Source: CAZOAR01 sp964577985 (lineage in GTDB: Bacteria; Gemmatimonadota; CAZMKB01; CAZNLH01). From it: a stretch of 40,007 nt of DNA. Below, one piece after another: positions 23,782-32,558 of this stretch; position 1 is the first letter of the stretch, and every line of letters starts with the position of its first letter. The position numbers and the translations under genes were made by a program. The DNA is taken from NCBI GenBank assembly GCA_964577985.1, contig CAZOAR010000025.1:1-40007 (forward strand), given 5' to 3'. The notes below the pieces were generated by a model. The model searched no databases. It had not been told where the DNA came from and saw only the letters and a program-made list of their open reading frames with translations.

Positions 23782-25445
23782 TCGAGACGATAATCAGGGA
23801 TCTTTTGAGTAAAGCGATGGAATCACTGGATGTGGTCGTGAACGGAGATATTCCCGTGGAACGTCCTCGTGAGGCATCGCACGGGGATCTCGCGTCTCCT
23901 GTCGCCATGATGGCGGCCTCGAAGGCGAGAATGAGCCCGAGAAAGCTGGCAGAGGAGATAGTCGAGAGAATCAGCGAGGCGGATGAGATTCGGGATGTCC
24001 AGGTGGAGGGACCGGGTTTTATCAATTTCAAGATTACAGATAGTTACTATCATGGGATCCTGAAAGAGATAATGGAGAAGGGTGAGGACTTCGGCAGGGC
24101 GGCACGGGAGGAGAGTGAGAGTTCCCGAATAATGGTTGAGTTCGTTAGTTCGAATCCCACCGGGCCATTGACCGTGGGTCACGGTCGCCAGGCGGTGCTG
24201 GGAGACGTGATTGCCAATCTTCTCGAGTGGACGGGTCTGGGCGTGACCAGGGAGTATTACTTCAATGATGCCGGGAGGCAGATGGACCTCCTCGGGAAGT
24301 CAGTATACGCACGCTATGCCCAGTTGTTCGATGCCTGCTTCAGTTTTCCGGATGATGGATACAAAGGAGAGTACATTGTCGAAATAGCGCGTGAGATTGA
24401 GAAGGAGTATGGAGATGAGTTGTTCTCACGTGATGGATTTCCCGGGAGCGAGATTCTGGAGCGGATGAGGATCGAGGCCACGACCAGGATAGTGGGGATG
24501 ATAAAGCAGGATCTTAACGACTTCCGGATTACATTCGATAACTGGTACAACGAATCGACTCTTGTTAATGCTGGCAAGACATCGGAGTCGATCGACCGTC
24601 TTCGGAAAGTGTCGGCGGTGTATGAGAAAGACGGCGCCCTCTGGTTTCGGGCCTCTGCTTATGGTGACGAAGAGGACAGGGTGTTGATAAAAGGGAGTGG
24701 ACAGCATACGTACTTCCTGACAGACATAGCATACCACATCGCGAAGCGAGAAAGGGGATACTCGCAGACCATCAATCTGCATGGCGCCGATCATCACGGT
24801 TATGTTCCCAGAATGAAGGCGGCGATGGCGGCACTGGGATATCCCGATTCATTCACCAAGTACCTTGTCCATCAGATGGTTACACTGGTCGAGGGGGGGG
24901 AGAAGCTGAAGATGTCCACGCGCGCGGGGACATTTGTCACGCTGCGTGAGCTGATCGACAAGGTCGGAGTGGATGTTGCCCGTTATTTCTTCGTAATGAC
25001 CAGACCCGAGAGCCATCTTGTTTTCGACCTTGACCTCGCCAGGTCTCGTTCGCTGAAGAACCCAGTATACTATCTTCAATATGTGAACGCAAGGATCGCA
25101 AGCATATTCAAGTTCGCCGAAAGAGAGGAATACGCGGTAGACATGGATACTGTGATGAAAGAGGCGGAGCCCACGATGCTGGGAGAAGAGGAGATGTTTG
25201 TAGCCAGGAGACTGTCGCACTATCCCGAGGTTATCAGGGGGGCCTGTGACAGCCTTGAACCACACAGGCTGACCACCTACCTTGAAGACCTGGCCTCCAC
25301 CTTTCACCACTGGTATGAGACGAGGAGGGTAGTAGGAGAAGATCGTCAGGTGACTTTTGCCCGACTGTACCTGTGCCATGCGGTCAGGGTGATTCTCAGG
25401 TCGACTTTGAAGATACTGGGTGTGGCGATCCCGGATAGCATGTGA
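23778..25445 (+). CDS. argS: arginyl-tRNA synthetase
   Basis: A 555-residue class I synthetase that charges tRNA-Arg. The N-terminal additional domain (first 110 residues) contains HGDLASPVAMMAASKARMSP. The HIGH-type motif is TVGH at residues 132-135 within NPTGPLTVGHGRQA, so the first His is Thr. The second motif is KMSTR at 378-382. The DALR anticodon-binding domain forms the end (YLQYVNARIASIFKFA). TTG at 23778, overlapping the fmdB stop, is the best start. A run of eight G lies at 24893-24900. Confidence 0.96.
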   Translation: MIETIIRDLLSKAMESLDVVVNGDIPVERPREASHGDLASPVAMMAASKARMSPRKLAEEIVERISEADEIRDVQVEGPGFINFKITDSYYHGILKEIMEKGEDFGRAAREESESSRIMVEFVSSNPTGPLTVGHGRQAVLGDVIANLLEWTGLGVTREYYFNDAGRQMDLLGKSVYARYAQLFDACFSFPDDGYKGEYIVEIAREIEKEYGDELFSRDGFPGSEILERMRIEATTRIVGMIKQDLNDFRITFDNWYNESTLVNAGKTSESIDRLRKVSAVYEKDGALWFRASAYGDEEDRVLIKGSGQHTYFLTDIAYHIAKRERGYSQTINLHGADHHGYVPRMKAAMAALGYPDSFTKYLVHQMVTLVEGGEKLKMSTRAGTFVTLRELIDKVGVDVARYFFVMTRPESHLVFDLDLARSRSLKNPVYYLQYVNARIASIFKFAEREEYAVDMDTVMKEAEPTMLGEEEMFVARRLSHYPEVIRGACDSLEPHRLTTYLEDLASTFHHWYETRRVVGEDRQVTFARLYLCHAVRVILRSTLKILGVAIPDSM

Positions 25446-25501
25446 TAGCGACTGAAATAGTGGAGAAAACCAGTTACCGTCCGAGGAGATGAGGTGAAAA
25501 A

Positions 25502-26407
25502 ATGGCAATTTTGTGTGTTGGGTCTGTCGCTCTTGATACAGTAAAGACACCGTTTGGGGATGTTGCGGAGAAACTTGGCGGGTCAGCCACCTATTTCTCG
25601 ATCGCCGCCAGTATTTTCTCGCCCGTTGCCGTTGTAGCCGTAGTTGGAGATGACCTGGAGGATGACTGGATGGCGCCCCTGGAGAAGAGGGGAATCGATT
25701 TGAGGGGTATTGAAAGACGGGAAGGTAAAACATTTCGCTGGTCCGGTGTTTACAGTTATGATCTCAATACGAGGGAGACTCTCGACACGCAACTCAATGT
25801 CTTTCAAGAATTCGATCCTGTCATCGGCGAGGAGTTTCTATCGACCCCCTACGTCTTCCTGGGCAATATTGATCCCGACCTGCAGCATAAGGTCCTGGAC
25901 CAGATGCATTCTCCCAGCGTAGTAGTTACTGACACCATGAACTACTGGATCAGCGGCAAGAGGAAATCCCTGGTCGATCTTCTGACCAGAGTGGACATCC
26001 TCGTCATTAATGACGAGGAAGCGAGAGAGCTCTCCGGGGAATACAATCTCCTTTCGAGCGCGAGATGGATAATAGATCGTGGCCCTCAGACAGTCATAAT
26101 AAAGAAAGGTGAACACGGCGCTCTCATGTTTCGGGGGAGATCATTCTTTTCCGCTCCGGGCTTCCCTCTCGATTCGGTGTTCGACCCGACAGGGGCGGGC
26201 GACTCTTTTGCTGGAGGATTTGTTGGTTTTCTTGCGAAGACCGGCGATTTGAGCGAAGATAACATGCGGAGGGCTGTGATCTACGGCAGCACGATCGCAT
26301 CATTTACCGTCGAAGAATTTGGCGTGGACAAACTACTGAAAGTCGGCGAGGAAGACATTGAAGAGCGCGTCAGGAGCTTTCGGGAACTCACCCACTTTGA
26401 CCTTTAA
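25502..26407 (+). CDS. PfkB family sugar/nucleoside kinase
   Basis: A 301-residue ribokinase-fold kinase. The first PfkB signature is EKLGGSATYFSIAASIF (about 22-38) and the second is DPTGAGDSFAGGFVGF (about 229-244), with the catalytic Asp in GAGDS. The substrate could be a sugar or nucleoside; adenosine- and ribose-type kinases share these motifs. GAGGTGAAAAA precedes the ATG. purM follows after ten bases, which makes a nucleoside-linked role possible, but this is inference. Confidence 0.88.
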   Translation: MAILCVGSVALDTVKTPFGDVAEKLGGSATYFSIAASIFSPVAVVAVVGDDLEDDWMAPLEKRGIDLRGIERREGKTFRWSGVYSYDLNTRETLDTQLNVFQEFDPVIGEEFLSTPYVFLGNIDPDLQHKVLDQMHSPSVVVTDTMNYWISGKRKSLVDLLTRVDILVINDEEARELSGEYNLLSSARWIIDRGPQTVIIKKGEHGALMFRGRSFFSAPGFPLDSVFDPTGAGDSFAGGFVGFLAKTGDLSEDNMRRAVIYGSTIASFTVEEFGVDKLLKVGEEDIEERVRSFRELTHFDL

Positions 26408-26417
26408 GGGGCCTGTT

Positions 26418-27467
26418 ATGGACCACATGGAAGATTCTGCAGCTTCGAGATACGCGAGGGCTGGTGTCGACCTTCGGAAGGCTGGAGAAGTAACAAAGAG
26501 AATAGGTGAGATAGCCCTCACAACATTTAATGATAAGGTCCTCAGGGGAATCGGGACGTTCGGAGCGCTCTATCACCTCGGAGAGACGGAGGGTGAGGAT
26601 CTTGTAATGGTCTCCAGCGTCGACGGGGTCGGAACAAAGCTCAAGGTAGCGTTTGCGGCGGGAAAGCACGATACCGTTGGAGCCGACCTGGTGAACCATT
26701 GCGTCAACGATATCCTGACGATGGGGGCTCTTCCGCTGTTTTTCATGGACTATCTCGGGGTGGGCAAGATGGAGGGCCATATTATTGAGGACGTCATGAT
26801 GGGCCTGGGGGAAGCTTGCCGGCGCAACAAAATGCCGCTGATCGGGGGCGAAACAGCTGAGATGCCGGGTTTTTACAAGCAGGGTGAATACGACCTCGCG
26901 GGCTTTATCGTAGGCTCGGTCAGGAAGAAAAGCCTCTTCGACGGGAGCAGGATACTGGAGGGAGATAAGATCATCGGGCTCCCATCTAACGGGCTCCATA
27001 CTAACGGATATTCACTGGTCCGGAGAATACTGTTCGAAGAGAGGCATGAACCCCTTTTCGAGCCCCTGCCGGGAACGGACGTAGCGCTGGCCGACGAGCT
27101 GCTGAAGGTTCATAAGTCATATCTGCGGGAAGTCTCGCCCCTTCTCGACATGGACGGTCTTCATGGTATGGCTCATGTCACCGGCGGCGGCATCGTTGAA
27201 AACCTGCCCAGAATCCTTCCGGGGATGGTAGACGCCAGGATTGACACCGACTCGTGGGAGACTCCTGAAATTTTCCTGTACCTTCAGGAAAAAGGGGGCG
27301 TATCGCGGGACGAGATGTTCAGAGTCTTCAATATGGGAGTAGGGTACCTGCTGGTGGTCTCTTCATCGATCGCCGGGAAGGTCATGCGACTGGTGGAGGA
27401 AAATGGAGGAAAGGCTGTCATGGTCGGTGATGTTGTCTCCGGTGACGGACACGTGGAGCTGATTTGA
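26418..27467 (+). CDS. purM: phosphoribosylformylglycinamidine cyclo-ligase
   Basis: AIR synthetase, the fifth step of purine synthesis, about 349 residues. Motifs are SSVDGVGTKLKVAF, GADLVNHCVNDILTMGALPLF, GGETAEMPGFY, GLPSNGLHTNGYSLVRRI and AHVTGGGIVENLPRILP, all in the expected order. The ATG at 26418 has AAGGGG seven bases upstream; the frame continues upstream to 26358 inside the kinase gene without support. No other pur gene is in the window. Confidence 0.97.
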   Translation: MDHMEDSAASRYARAGVDLRKAGEVTKRIGEIALTTFNDKVLRGIGTFGALYHLGETEGEDLVMVSSVDGVGTKLKVAFAAGKHDTVGADLVNHCVNDILTMGALPLFFMDYLGVGKMEGHIIEDVMMGLGEACRRNKMPLIGGETAEMPGFYKQGEYDLAGFIVGSVRKKSLFDGSRILEGDKIIGLPSNGLHTNGYSLVRRILFEERHEPLFEPLPGTDVALADELLKVHKSYLREVSPLLDMDGLHGMAHVTGGGIVENLPRILPGMVDARIDTDSWETPEIFLYLQEKGGVSRDEMFRVFNMGVGYLLVVSSSIAGKVMRLVEENGGKAVMVGDVVSGDGHVELI

Positions 27468-27595
27468 TGGTGGAATCCTGTCCTGCCCATGGTTGTATCT
27501 GCATGCGCCGGGTCTGGTGCTGCTCCAGGGGAATATCGGTACTCGATCGGCTTCCCGGCCGGGACCAGGAGAATATGGGGACGGAGAGCTGAGGT

Positions 27596-28732
27596 GTGGA
27601 GAAGAGATCGGACCGGGACCGTCGATTCATGGAAAGAGCCCTCTCACTGGCCGGAAAGGGGAGGGGAGGGACGTTCCCGAACCCCATGGTCGGAGCGGTG
27701 GTCGTAAGAGACAACAACGTCGTAGGTGATGGATATCATCGCAGGGCGGGAGGAGCTCACGCCGAGATCGCGGCGATCGAGGCCGCGCGAGGAAATGCGG
27801 ACCAGGCAACGCTCTACGTGAACCTGGAGCCGTGCAATCATTACGGCAATACGCCCCCGTGCACGGAGGCGATAATAGCGGCAGGCATCAGTCGAGTCGT
27901 ATGTTCAATGGAGGATCCCAACCCATGCGTCAAAGGGAAGGGGCTGAAGAGGTTAAGCGATGAGGGAATCGAAGTTTCTTTCGGGATCCTGGAGGAGGAA
28001 GCGAGGCGACTGAACGAGGTCTATTCCAAGAATATAAGGACGGCCATGCCGTTCGTGGCGCTTAAGATCGCTCAGAGCCTCGATGGAAGGATAGCGACCA
28101 GGAGCGGAGACTCGAAGTGGATCACCGGGGAGGAGTCGAGAAGAAGAGTCCATGAACTGAGGAACGAATATGCGGCGGTTGTTGTCGGCGCTGGTACCGT
28201 GGAAATCGACGACCCGCTCCTCACGGTCAGAGATGTGGAGTTGGTCAGGGCTCCTTTGCGAGTCATTCTCGATACTGATCTCAAGATGCCCGCGCACTCC
28301 AGAATACTCGAAAGCGCTCGTGAATTCCGGACGCTGATTTGTACGGCCGTTGAAGATACAGAGGGGGAACAATACGAGTATATCCATCGATCAGGTGCGA
28401 CTGTGAGCTCCTATGGCAGGAGAGGTGAACACATTGACCTGCGCGAAGTCCTCGTGGATTTATTCAAGCGCGGGGTGCCGTCGCTTCTCGTGGAGGGTGG
28501 AGCAAGGGTCTTCACATCATTTCTGGCGGAGAGGCTCGTCGACAAATTATATCTATTTTTTGGACCCATGATCATGGGGGGGGGCGATTCGTACCCCAGT
28601 TTTCGCGAACTCGGAGTCACATCCATACGCGATACTGTCGGCGTCGACGTGATGGAGAGCAGTTCACTGGGCAGAGATGTCTTGATTACAGGCTATCCTG
28701 AATACGATAGAGTAGCACGGGAAGCCCTCTGA
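27596..28732 (+). CDS. ribD: bifunctional riboflavin deaminase-reductase RibD
   Basis: A 378-residue enzyme for the second and third steps of riboflavin synthesis. The N-terminal deaminase has GGAHAEIAAIEAARG (His and Glu of the zinc site) and EPCNHYGNTPPCTEAI (two zinc cysteines). The reductase half begins QSLDGRIATRSGDSKWITG and carries VVGAGTVEIDDPLLTVR and LVEGGARVFTSFL. GTG at 27596 has GGAGAG eight bases before it. It opens the rib cluster; the 128 bases before it show no FMN riboswitch. A run of nine G lies at 28576-28584. Confidence 0.96.
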   Translation: MEKRSDRDRRFMERALSLAGKGRGGTFPNPMVGAVVVRDNNVVGDGYHRRAGGAHAEIAAIEAARGNADQATLYVNLEPCNHYGNTPPCTEAIIAAGISRVVCSMEDPNPCVKGKGLKRLSDEGIEVSFGILEEEARRLNEVYSKNIRTAMPFVALKIAQSLDGRIATRSGDSKWITGEESRRRVHELRNEYAAVVVGAGTVEIDDPLLTVRDVELVRAPLRVILDTDLKMPAHSRILESAREFRTLICTAVEDTEGEQYEYIHRSGATVSSYGRRGEHIDLREVLVDLFKRGVPSLLVEGGARVFTSFLAERLVDKLYLFFGPMIMGGGDSYPSFRELGVTSIRDTVGVDVMESSSLGRDVLITGYPEYDRVAREAL

Positions 28733-28764
28733 TCAGGACTTGATCTGAGAGTTGTGGTTCTCAG
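28727..28764 (+). promoter_or_regulatory. two mutually exclusive hairpins between ribD and ribE
   Basis: Stem one pairs CTC-T-GATCA (28727-28735) with TGATC-T-GAG (28741-28749), overlapping the ribD stop codon. Stem two pairs CTGAGA (28745-28750) with TCTCAG (28759-28764). They share bases 28745-28749, so only one can form. No T-run follows. They may tune ribE translation or RNA stability. Confidence 0.38.
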
Positions 28765-28833
28765 GGGCCTGGGAAGTCTTCGTGTATCGGAAGGATGTCA
28801 TGGAGTTCGGAACGGGAGAGGCGCGTCAGCCGG

Positions 28834-29430
28834 ATGTTTACCGGAATAATCGAAGAAATGGGAGAGGTGGCCGGCTTCCAGAGAAAAGGCAGGGTCGCGG
28901 TGCTGACGATCGGGTCGGCCGGATTGATTGCCAGTCTCAACGCAGCTGACAGCATCTGCGTGGATGGAACCTGTCTGACCGTGGTGTCTTCAGACAGGAA
29001 GAACTTTGATGCGGAGATCTCGTCGGAGACGATACAGAAGAGTACGATCGGATCGTTCAGGAAGGGCCGCGCGGTGAATCTTGAGAGGCCGTTGTCTCCA
29101 GGCGGGCGAATGGGAGGGCACCTGGTGCAGGGACACATTGACACCGTCATTGAGGCCGTCTCAATGAAACGGCAGCGTGATTACGCTACGCTCGTTGTGT
29201 CTATCCCCCGGGAGCTGTCGAAATACGTCGTGTTGAAGGGTTCCATCGCCCTCAATGGGGTCAGTCTGACCGTCGCGGAAAAGAGCGATCAGGCCGTCTC
29301 GGTGGCCCTTATCCCGACCACGCTGCGCGAAACAAACCTCGGCAAATGTCGGGCTGGAGATAGATTGAATCTCGAGGTAGACATCATTGGCAAGTATGTC
29401 AAGTCTTTTGTCGATGTGTATAGAAGTTGA
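28834..29430 (+). CDS. ribE: riboflavin synthase, alpha subunit type
   Basis: A 198-residue riboflavin synthase that joins two lumazine molecules to make riboflavin. It starts with the signature MFTGIIEEMGEV and consists of two similar halves, the second near PGGRMGGHLVQGHIDTV, each ending with a barrel pattern such as SICVDGTCLTVV and SIALNGVSLTVAE. The ATG at 28834 is preferred because the family begins MFTGI; the frame reaches back to 28795. A GGGAGAGG lies about 13 bases upstream, farther than usual. Confidence 0.96.
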   Translation: MFTGIIEEMGEVAGFQRKGRVAVLTIGSAGLIASLNAADSICVDGTCLTVVSSDRKNFDAEISSETIQKSTIGSFRKGRAVNLERPLSPGGRMGGHLVQGHIDTVIEAVSMKRQRDYATLVVSIPRELSKYVVLKGSIALNGVSLTVAEKSDQAVSVALIPTTLRETNLGKCRAGDRLNLEVDIIGKYVKSFVDVYRS

Positions 29431-29510
29431 AACATCTGAGCGGCGGACATATCGTGACCCGGGAGCGGGCCGCGGCGATAAGTGGAGCCGGAGAATGAAA
29501 GGAATTGGTA

Positions 29511-30890
29511 GTGACAGCTTTTTCAGACATAAAAGAGGCGATTGAAGACATCGAGCAGGGAAAGATGCTGATCGTAGTGGATGACGAGGGGAGGGAAAAC
29601 GAAGGCGATTTCATAATGTCAGCAGAGAAGATAACCCCCGAGGCGATCAATTTCATGACGATTTTCGGGAGAGGGATGATATGCCTGCCGCTCACCTACA
29701 AGAGAGCTGAGGAACTCGGACTCAATCTGATGGTGAATGAAAACACAGCCCTTCACGGCACTTCATTTACCGTCACGATCGACGCCGCCAACGGAACGAC
29801 CACCGGGATATCGGCGCATGACCGCGCTGCCACGATAAGGACGGTCGTCAACTCCGAGTCCCGCCCGGAAGACCTGGCGAGACCGGGGCACATATTTCCC
29901 CTGGTGGCGAAGCCTGGAGGAGTCTTGAGGAGGGCCGGGCACACGGAGGCCGTGGTTGACCTTGCGCGACTGGCTGGATTGTCCTCTGCAGGTGTCCTCT
30001 GCGAAATCATGGATGACGACGGCCAGATGGCAAGGCTGCCGAAACTGGTAGAGATATCCAGGAAACACGATATCAAGCTGATCACCATCGAGGACCTGAT
30101 CGAGTATCGTCAGAGGACAGAAAAGCTGGTCGAGCAGGTGGCAACGACAAGGTTTCCGACCCGATTTGGTGAATTCACTCTCCATCTCTATGGCACCTCG
30201 ATAGATGACAAGCATCACCTCGCCCTCGTCAAGGGGGAAGTAGCGAACGAGAAGGAGGTCCTGGTGCGGGTTCACTCTTCGTGCGTCACCGGCGACGTGT
30301 TCCACTCCCTCAGGTGCGATTGCGGCGAACAGATGGAGACGGCCCTGGAGTTGATCGAAAAAGAGGGAAGAGGGGTATTCCTGTATATGCATCAGGAGGG
30401 GAGAGGGATAGGTCTCATGAACAAGATCAGGGCTTACGCTCTGCAGGACCAGGGACTCGACACAGTAGAGGCGAACGAGAAGCTGGGCTTCAAGGCGGAC
30501 CTGAGGGACTACGGAATTGGCGCTCAAATACTCTCTGACCTCGGGCTCTCGTCCATACGTATCCTGACCAATAATCCCAAGAAGGTTGTGGGCCTCCAGG
30601 GGTATGGCCTGACTATATCCGATCAGGTCTCGCTTATGGTTGAGCCAAATGAGCACAACATAAAGTACCTTGATACAAAGAGGACGAAGCTGGGACACAA
30701 GATACTTGCTGACAGGCGTGAGCCGATAAGACGTTACGCTGCCTCGACTTCCTCTTCCGACTCCCCGGCGGGAGATCGGGATGACGGGTCCGATGGAAGA
30801 ACCGGCGCTGGCATGAAAGATGGAAAAAGGAGCCTCAGCCTGAAGACGAACGCGAGCGGGAAAAACCCTGATGGGAAGGAATCGACATGA
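29511..30890 (+). CDS. ribBA: bifunctional DHBP synthase/GTP cyclohydrolase II RibBA
   Basis: About 459 residues. The N-terminal RibB half has DDEGRENEGDFIMSAEKITP, HTEAVVDLARLAGL and MDDDGQMARLPKL; it makes the four-carbon precursor. The C-terminal RibA half (from about 205) has the zinc cysteines in SSCVTGDVFHSLRCDCGEQ and then HQEGRGIGLMNKI; it opens GTP. GTG at 29511 has AGGA seven bases upstream; the frame starts at TTG 29505. The last 55 residues form an unusual Ser/Asp/Gly/Lys-rich tail beyond the enzyme fold. It overlaps ribH by four bases. Confidence 0.96.
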   Translation: MTAFSDIKEAIEDIEQGKMLIVVDDEGRENEGDFIMSAEKITPEAINFMTIFGRGMICLPLTYKRAEELGLNLMVNENTALHGTSFTVTIDAANGTTTGISAHDRAATIRTVVNSESRPEDLARPGHIFPLVAKPGGVLRRAGHTEAVVDLARLAGLSSAGVLCEIMDDDGQMARLPKLVEISRKHDIKLITIEDLIEYRQRTEKLVEQVATTRFPTRFGEFTLHLYGTSIDDKHHLALVKGEVANEKEVLVRVHSSCVTGDVFHSLRCDCGEQMETALELIEKEGRGVFLYMHQEGRGIGLMNKIRAYALQDQGLDTVEANEKLGFKADLRDYGIGAQILSDLGLSSIRILTNNPKKVVGLQGYGLTISDQVSLMVEPNEHNIKYLDTKRTKLGHKILADRREPIRRYAASTSSSDSPAGDRDDGSDGRTGAGMKDGKRSLSLKTNASGKNPDGKEST

Positions 30891-31348
30891 AAAAGATCGA
30901 AGGCACATTGAACGCTGAAGGGATCAAGTTCGCGATAGTCGCGGGCAGGTTCAACAGCCTGATCACAGATAAGCTTGTTGAGGGGGCCAGGGACTGCCTT
31001 ATCCGCCATGGCGCGTCGGAGGAGGATATCACGCTGCACAAGGTTCCCGGATCTTTCGAGATCCCCGGCTTGTGCTCGAGACTTGCCGCCAGCCCCGGCG
31101 TGGACGTGGTGGTAGCGCTTGGTGCTTTGATCAGGGGCGATACGCCGCATTTTGACCTCCTCGCTGATGGAGTTACGAAATCCCTCTCGGAGATCTCCGT
31201 CAGGGCGGATATCCCGGTCATCTTCGGTATCCTGACCACTGATACCATAGAGCAGGCGATTGAAAGAGCGGGTACGAAGTCGGGGAACAAAGGCTGGGAC
31301 GCTGCCCTCGCCGCGATTGAGATGGTCAACCTGTACAGGAGCCTGTGA
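30887..31348 (+). CDS. ribH: 6,7-dimethyl-8-ribityllumazine synthase
   Basis: A 153-residue RibH that condenses the RibD and RibB products into lumazine and assembles into a capsid-like particle. Motifs are FAIVAGRFNSLITDKLVEGA, KVPGSFEIPGLCSRLA, ALGALIRGDTPHFDLLADGVT (contains the catalytic His) and PVIFGILTTDTIEQAIERAG. It starts on the ATGA overlap with ribBA. Together with ribD, ribE and ribBA it completes the shared pathway to riboflavin, apart from the phosphatase step. Confidence 0.97.
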   Translation: MKKIEGTLNAEGIKFAIVAGRFNSLITDKLVEGARDCLIRHGASEEDITLHKVPGSFEIPGLCSRLAASPGVDVVVALGALIRGDTPHFDLLADGVTKSLSEISVRADIPVIFGILTTDTIEQAIERAGTKSGNKGWDAALAAIEMVNLYRSL

Positions 31349-31352
31349 GGAG

Positions 31353-31757
31353 ATGAAGCGGCGTACGAAAGCCAGGATCTGGGCGCTGCAGATTCTCTAC
31401 GCTCATGAGATAACGGAGAGACCTCTTCCTCATACCTTTCAGCTTTTTTTCCGTGATCGAGAAGTCAGCGCGGAGAAGAAGGCTTACACAAGAAGGCTCC
31501 TGGACTGCTACATGGATAAGAGCGAAGAAATCAATGATCTTATTGAGAGGTCCGTGGCCAACTGGAGGATAGAGAGGCTTTCGATAATAGATAAGAATAT
31601 TCTTCGAATCAGCATCTGCGAGCTGCTGTTTCTGTCAGACATCCCGGGTAAGGCCAGCATCAATGAGGCTGTTAACCTCTCTCACTTGTTTGGAGGAGAG
31701 AACTCGCCCGGATTCGTTAACGGGGTTCTCGACTCCATACTTCACCAGTCGCCATAG
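31353..31757 (+). CDS. nusB: transcription antitermination factor NusB
   Basis: A 134-residue all-helical NusB, which with NusE binds boxA RNA to prevent early termination of rRNA operons. The N-terminal basic segment KRRTKARIWALQILYAHEI and the C-terminal IPGKASINEAVNLSHLFGGENSPGFVNGVLDSI are family hallmarks. ATG at 31353 follows a GAGGAG directly, so the true contact may be the AGGAG a little further upstream. The ribH-nusB order is common in bacteria. Confidence 0.94.
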   Translation: MKRRTKARIWALQILYAHEITERPLPHTFQLFFRDREVSAEKKAYTRRLLDCYMDKSEEINDLIERSVANWRIERLSIIDKNILRISICELLFLSDIPGKASINEAVNLSHLFGGENSPGFVNGVLDSILHQSP

Positions 31758-31832
31758 TTGGAGCAGGCGCAGAGACGTGTCTCGTCGATCACGTTCTGCC
31801 ATGAGCGACTTCTTCCAGCAGGGTCGAATTGA

Positions 31833-32558
31833 TTGCGATACGCGATAATATCTGATATCCACAGCAACATTCAGGCGTTGCATGAGGTCCTCGAAGCGAT
31901 CAGCAGGCTTGGTGTGGACGCCGTCGTCTGTCTTGGTGACATAGTAGGATACGGCGCCAGGCCATCGGAGTGTATCTCCCTGGTTAGAGACAGGTGCTCG
32001 ATAGTCCTCCTGGGAAATCACGATGCAGCGACAGCGGAGAGGACTCCATACGATAATTTCAACTCTCTCGCAAGAACCGCGATCGACTGGACCAGGAATG
32101 CCCTCTCTCCGGCGGAGATGGAATATTTGCGCGGCCTTCCGCTGACCGGGGTACAGGACGAGTTCACGATGACTCATGCGACCTATTCCAGCCCGGAGGG
32201 ATGGGGCTATCTTTTCTCAACGTCGAATGCCGCCGCGGAATTCGATGCTTGTGACGTCACCTTCCTCCTCTATGGCCACACGCATCATCCGGTTGTCTTT
32301 GCCCTCAAGGATGGGGAGGTCCGGAGCCATCATGTCGGAAGGTTCTCAATCGACACTGCCTGCCGGCACATCATCAATGTGGGGAGTGTCGGGCAACCGA
32401 GAGACGGCAATCCGGACTCATGCTTTATGACCTACAATGCAGACAAACGGGAGATCGAATATCATCGGATACCCTATGACATTGAAGCTGCGCAGAAGGA
32501 CATTCTCGAGGCGGGTATTCCGAAAGAACTGGCTATGAGACTGTCGGTGGGGAAATGA
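31833..32558 (+). CDS. metallophosphoesterase
   Basis: A 241-residue calcineurin-like phosphoesterase. Metal ligands lie in SDIHSNIQAL (D-x-H), CLGDIVGYG (G-D), LGNHDAATAE (G-N-H-D) and YGHTHHP (G-H-T-H), followed by NVGSVGQPRDGNP. This set matches the small YfcE/MJ0936-like phosphodiesterase group, with Mn or similar metals. The start is TTG at 31833; only a weak AGGG lies upstream. It overlaps the methyltransferase gene by four bases. Substrate unknown. Confidence 0.9.
   Translation: MRYAIISDIHSNIQALHEVLEAISRLGVDAVVCLGDIVGYGARPSECISLVRDRCSIVLLGNHDAATAERTPYDNFNSLARTAIDWTRNALSPAEMEYLRGLPLTGVQDEFTMTHATYSSPEGWGYLFSTSNAAAEFDACDVTFLLYGHTHHPVVFALKDGEVRSHHVGRFSIDTACRHIINVGSVGQPRDGNPDSCFMTYNADKREIEYHRIPYDIEAAQKDILEAGIPKELAMRLSVGK

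Noticed and set aside
27468..27595. Possible FMN riboswitch or small gene before ribD
   Set aside because: None of the conserved FMN-element segments is visible, and the small frames here have no ribosome site or protein pattern.
29763..30908. A 381-codon minus-strand frame over ribBA
   Set aside because: Antisense shadow of a strongly conserved enzyme; no own motif or ribosome site.
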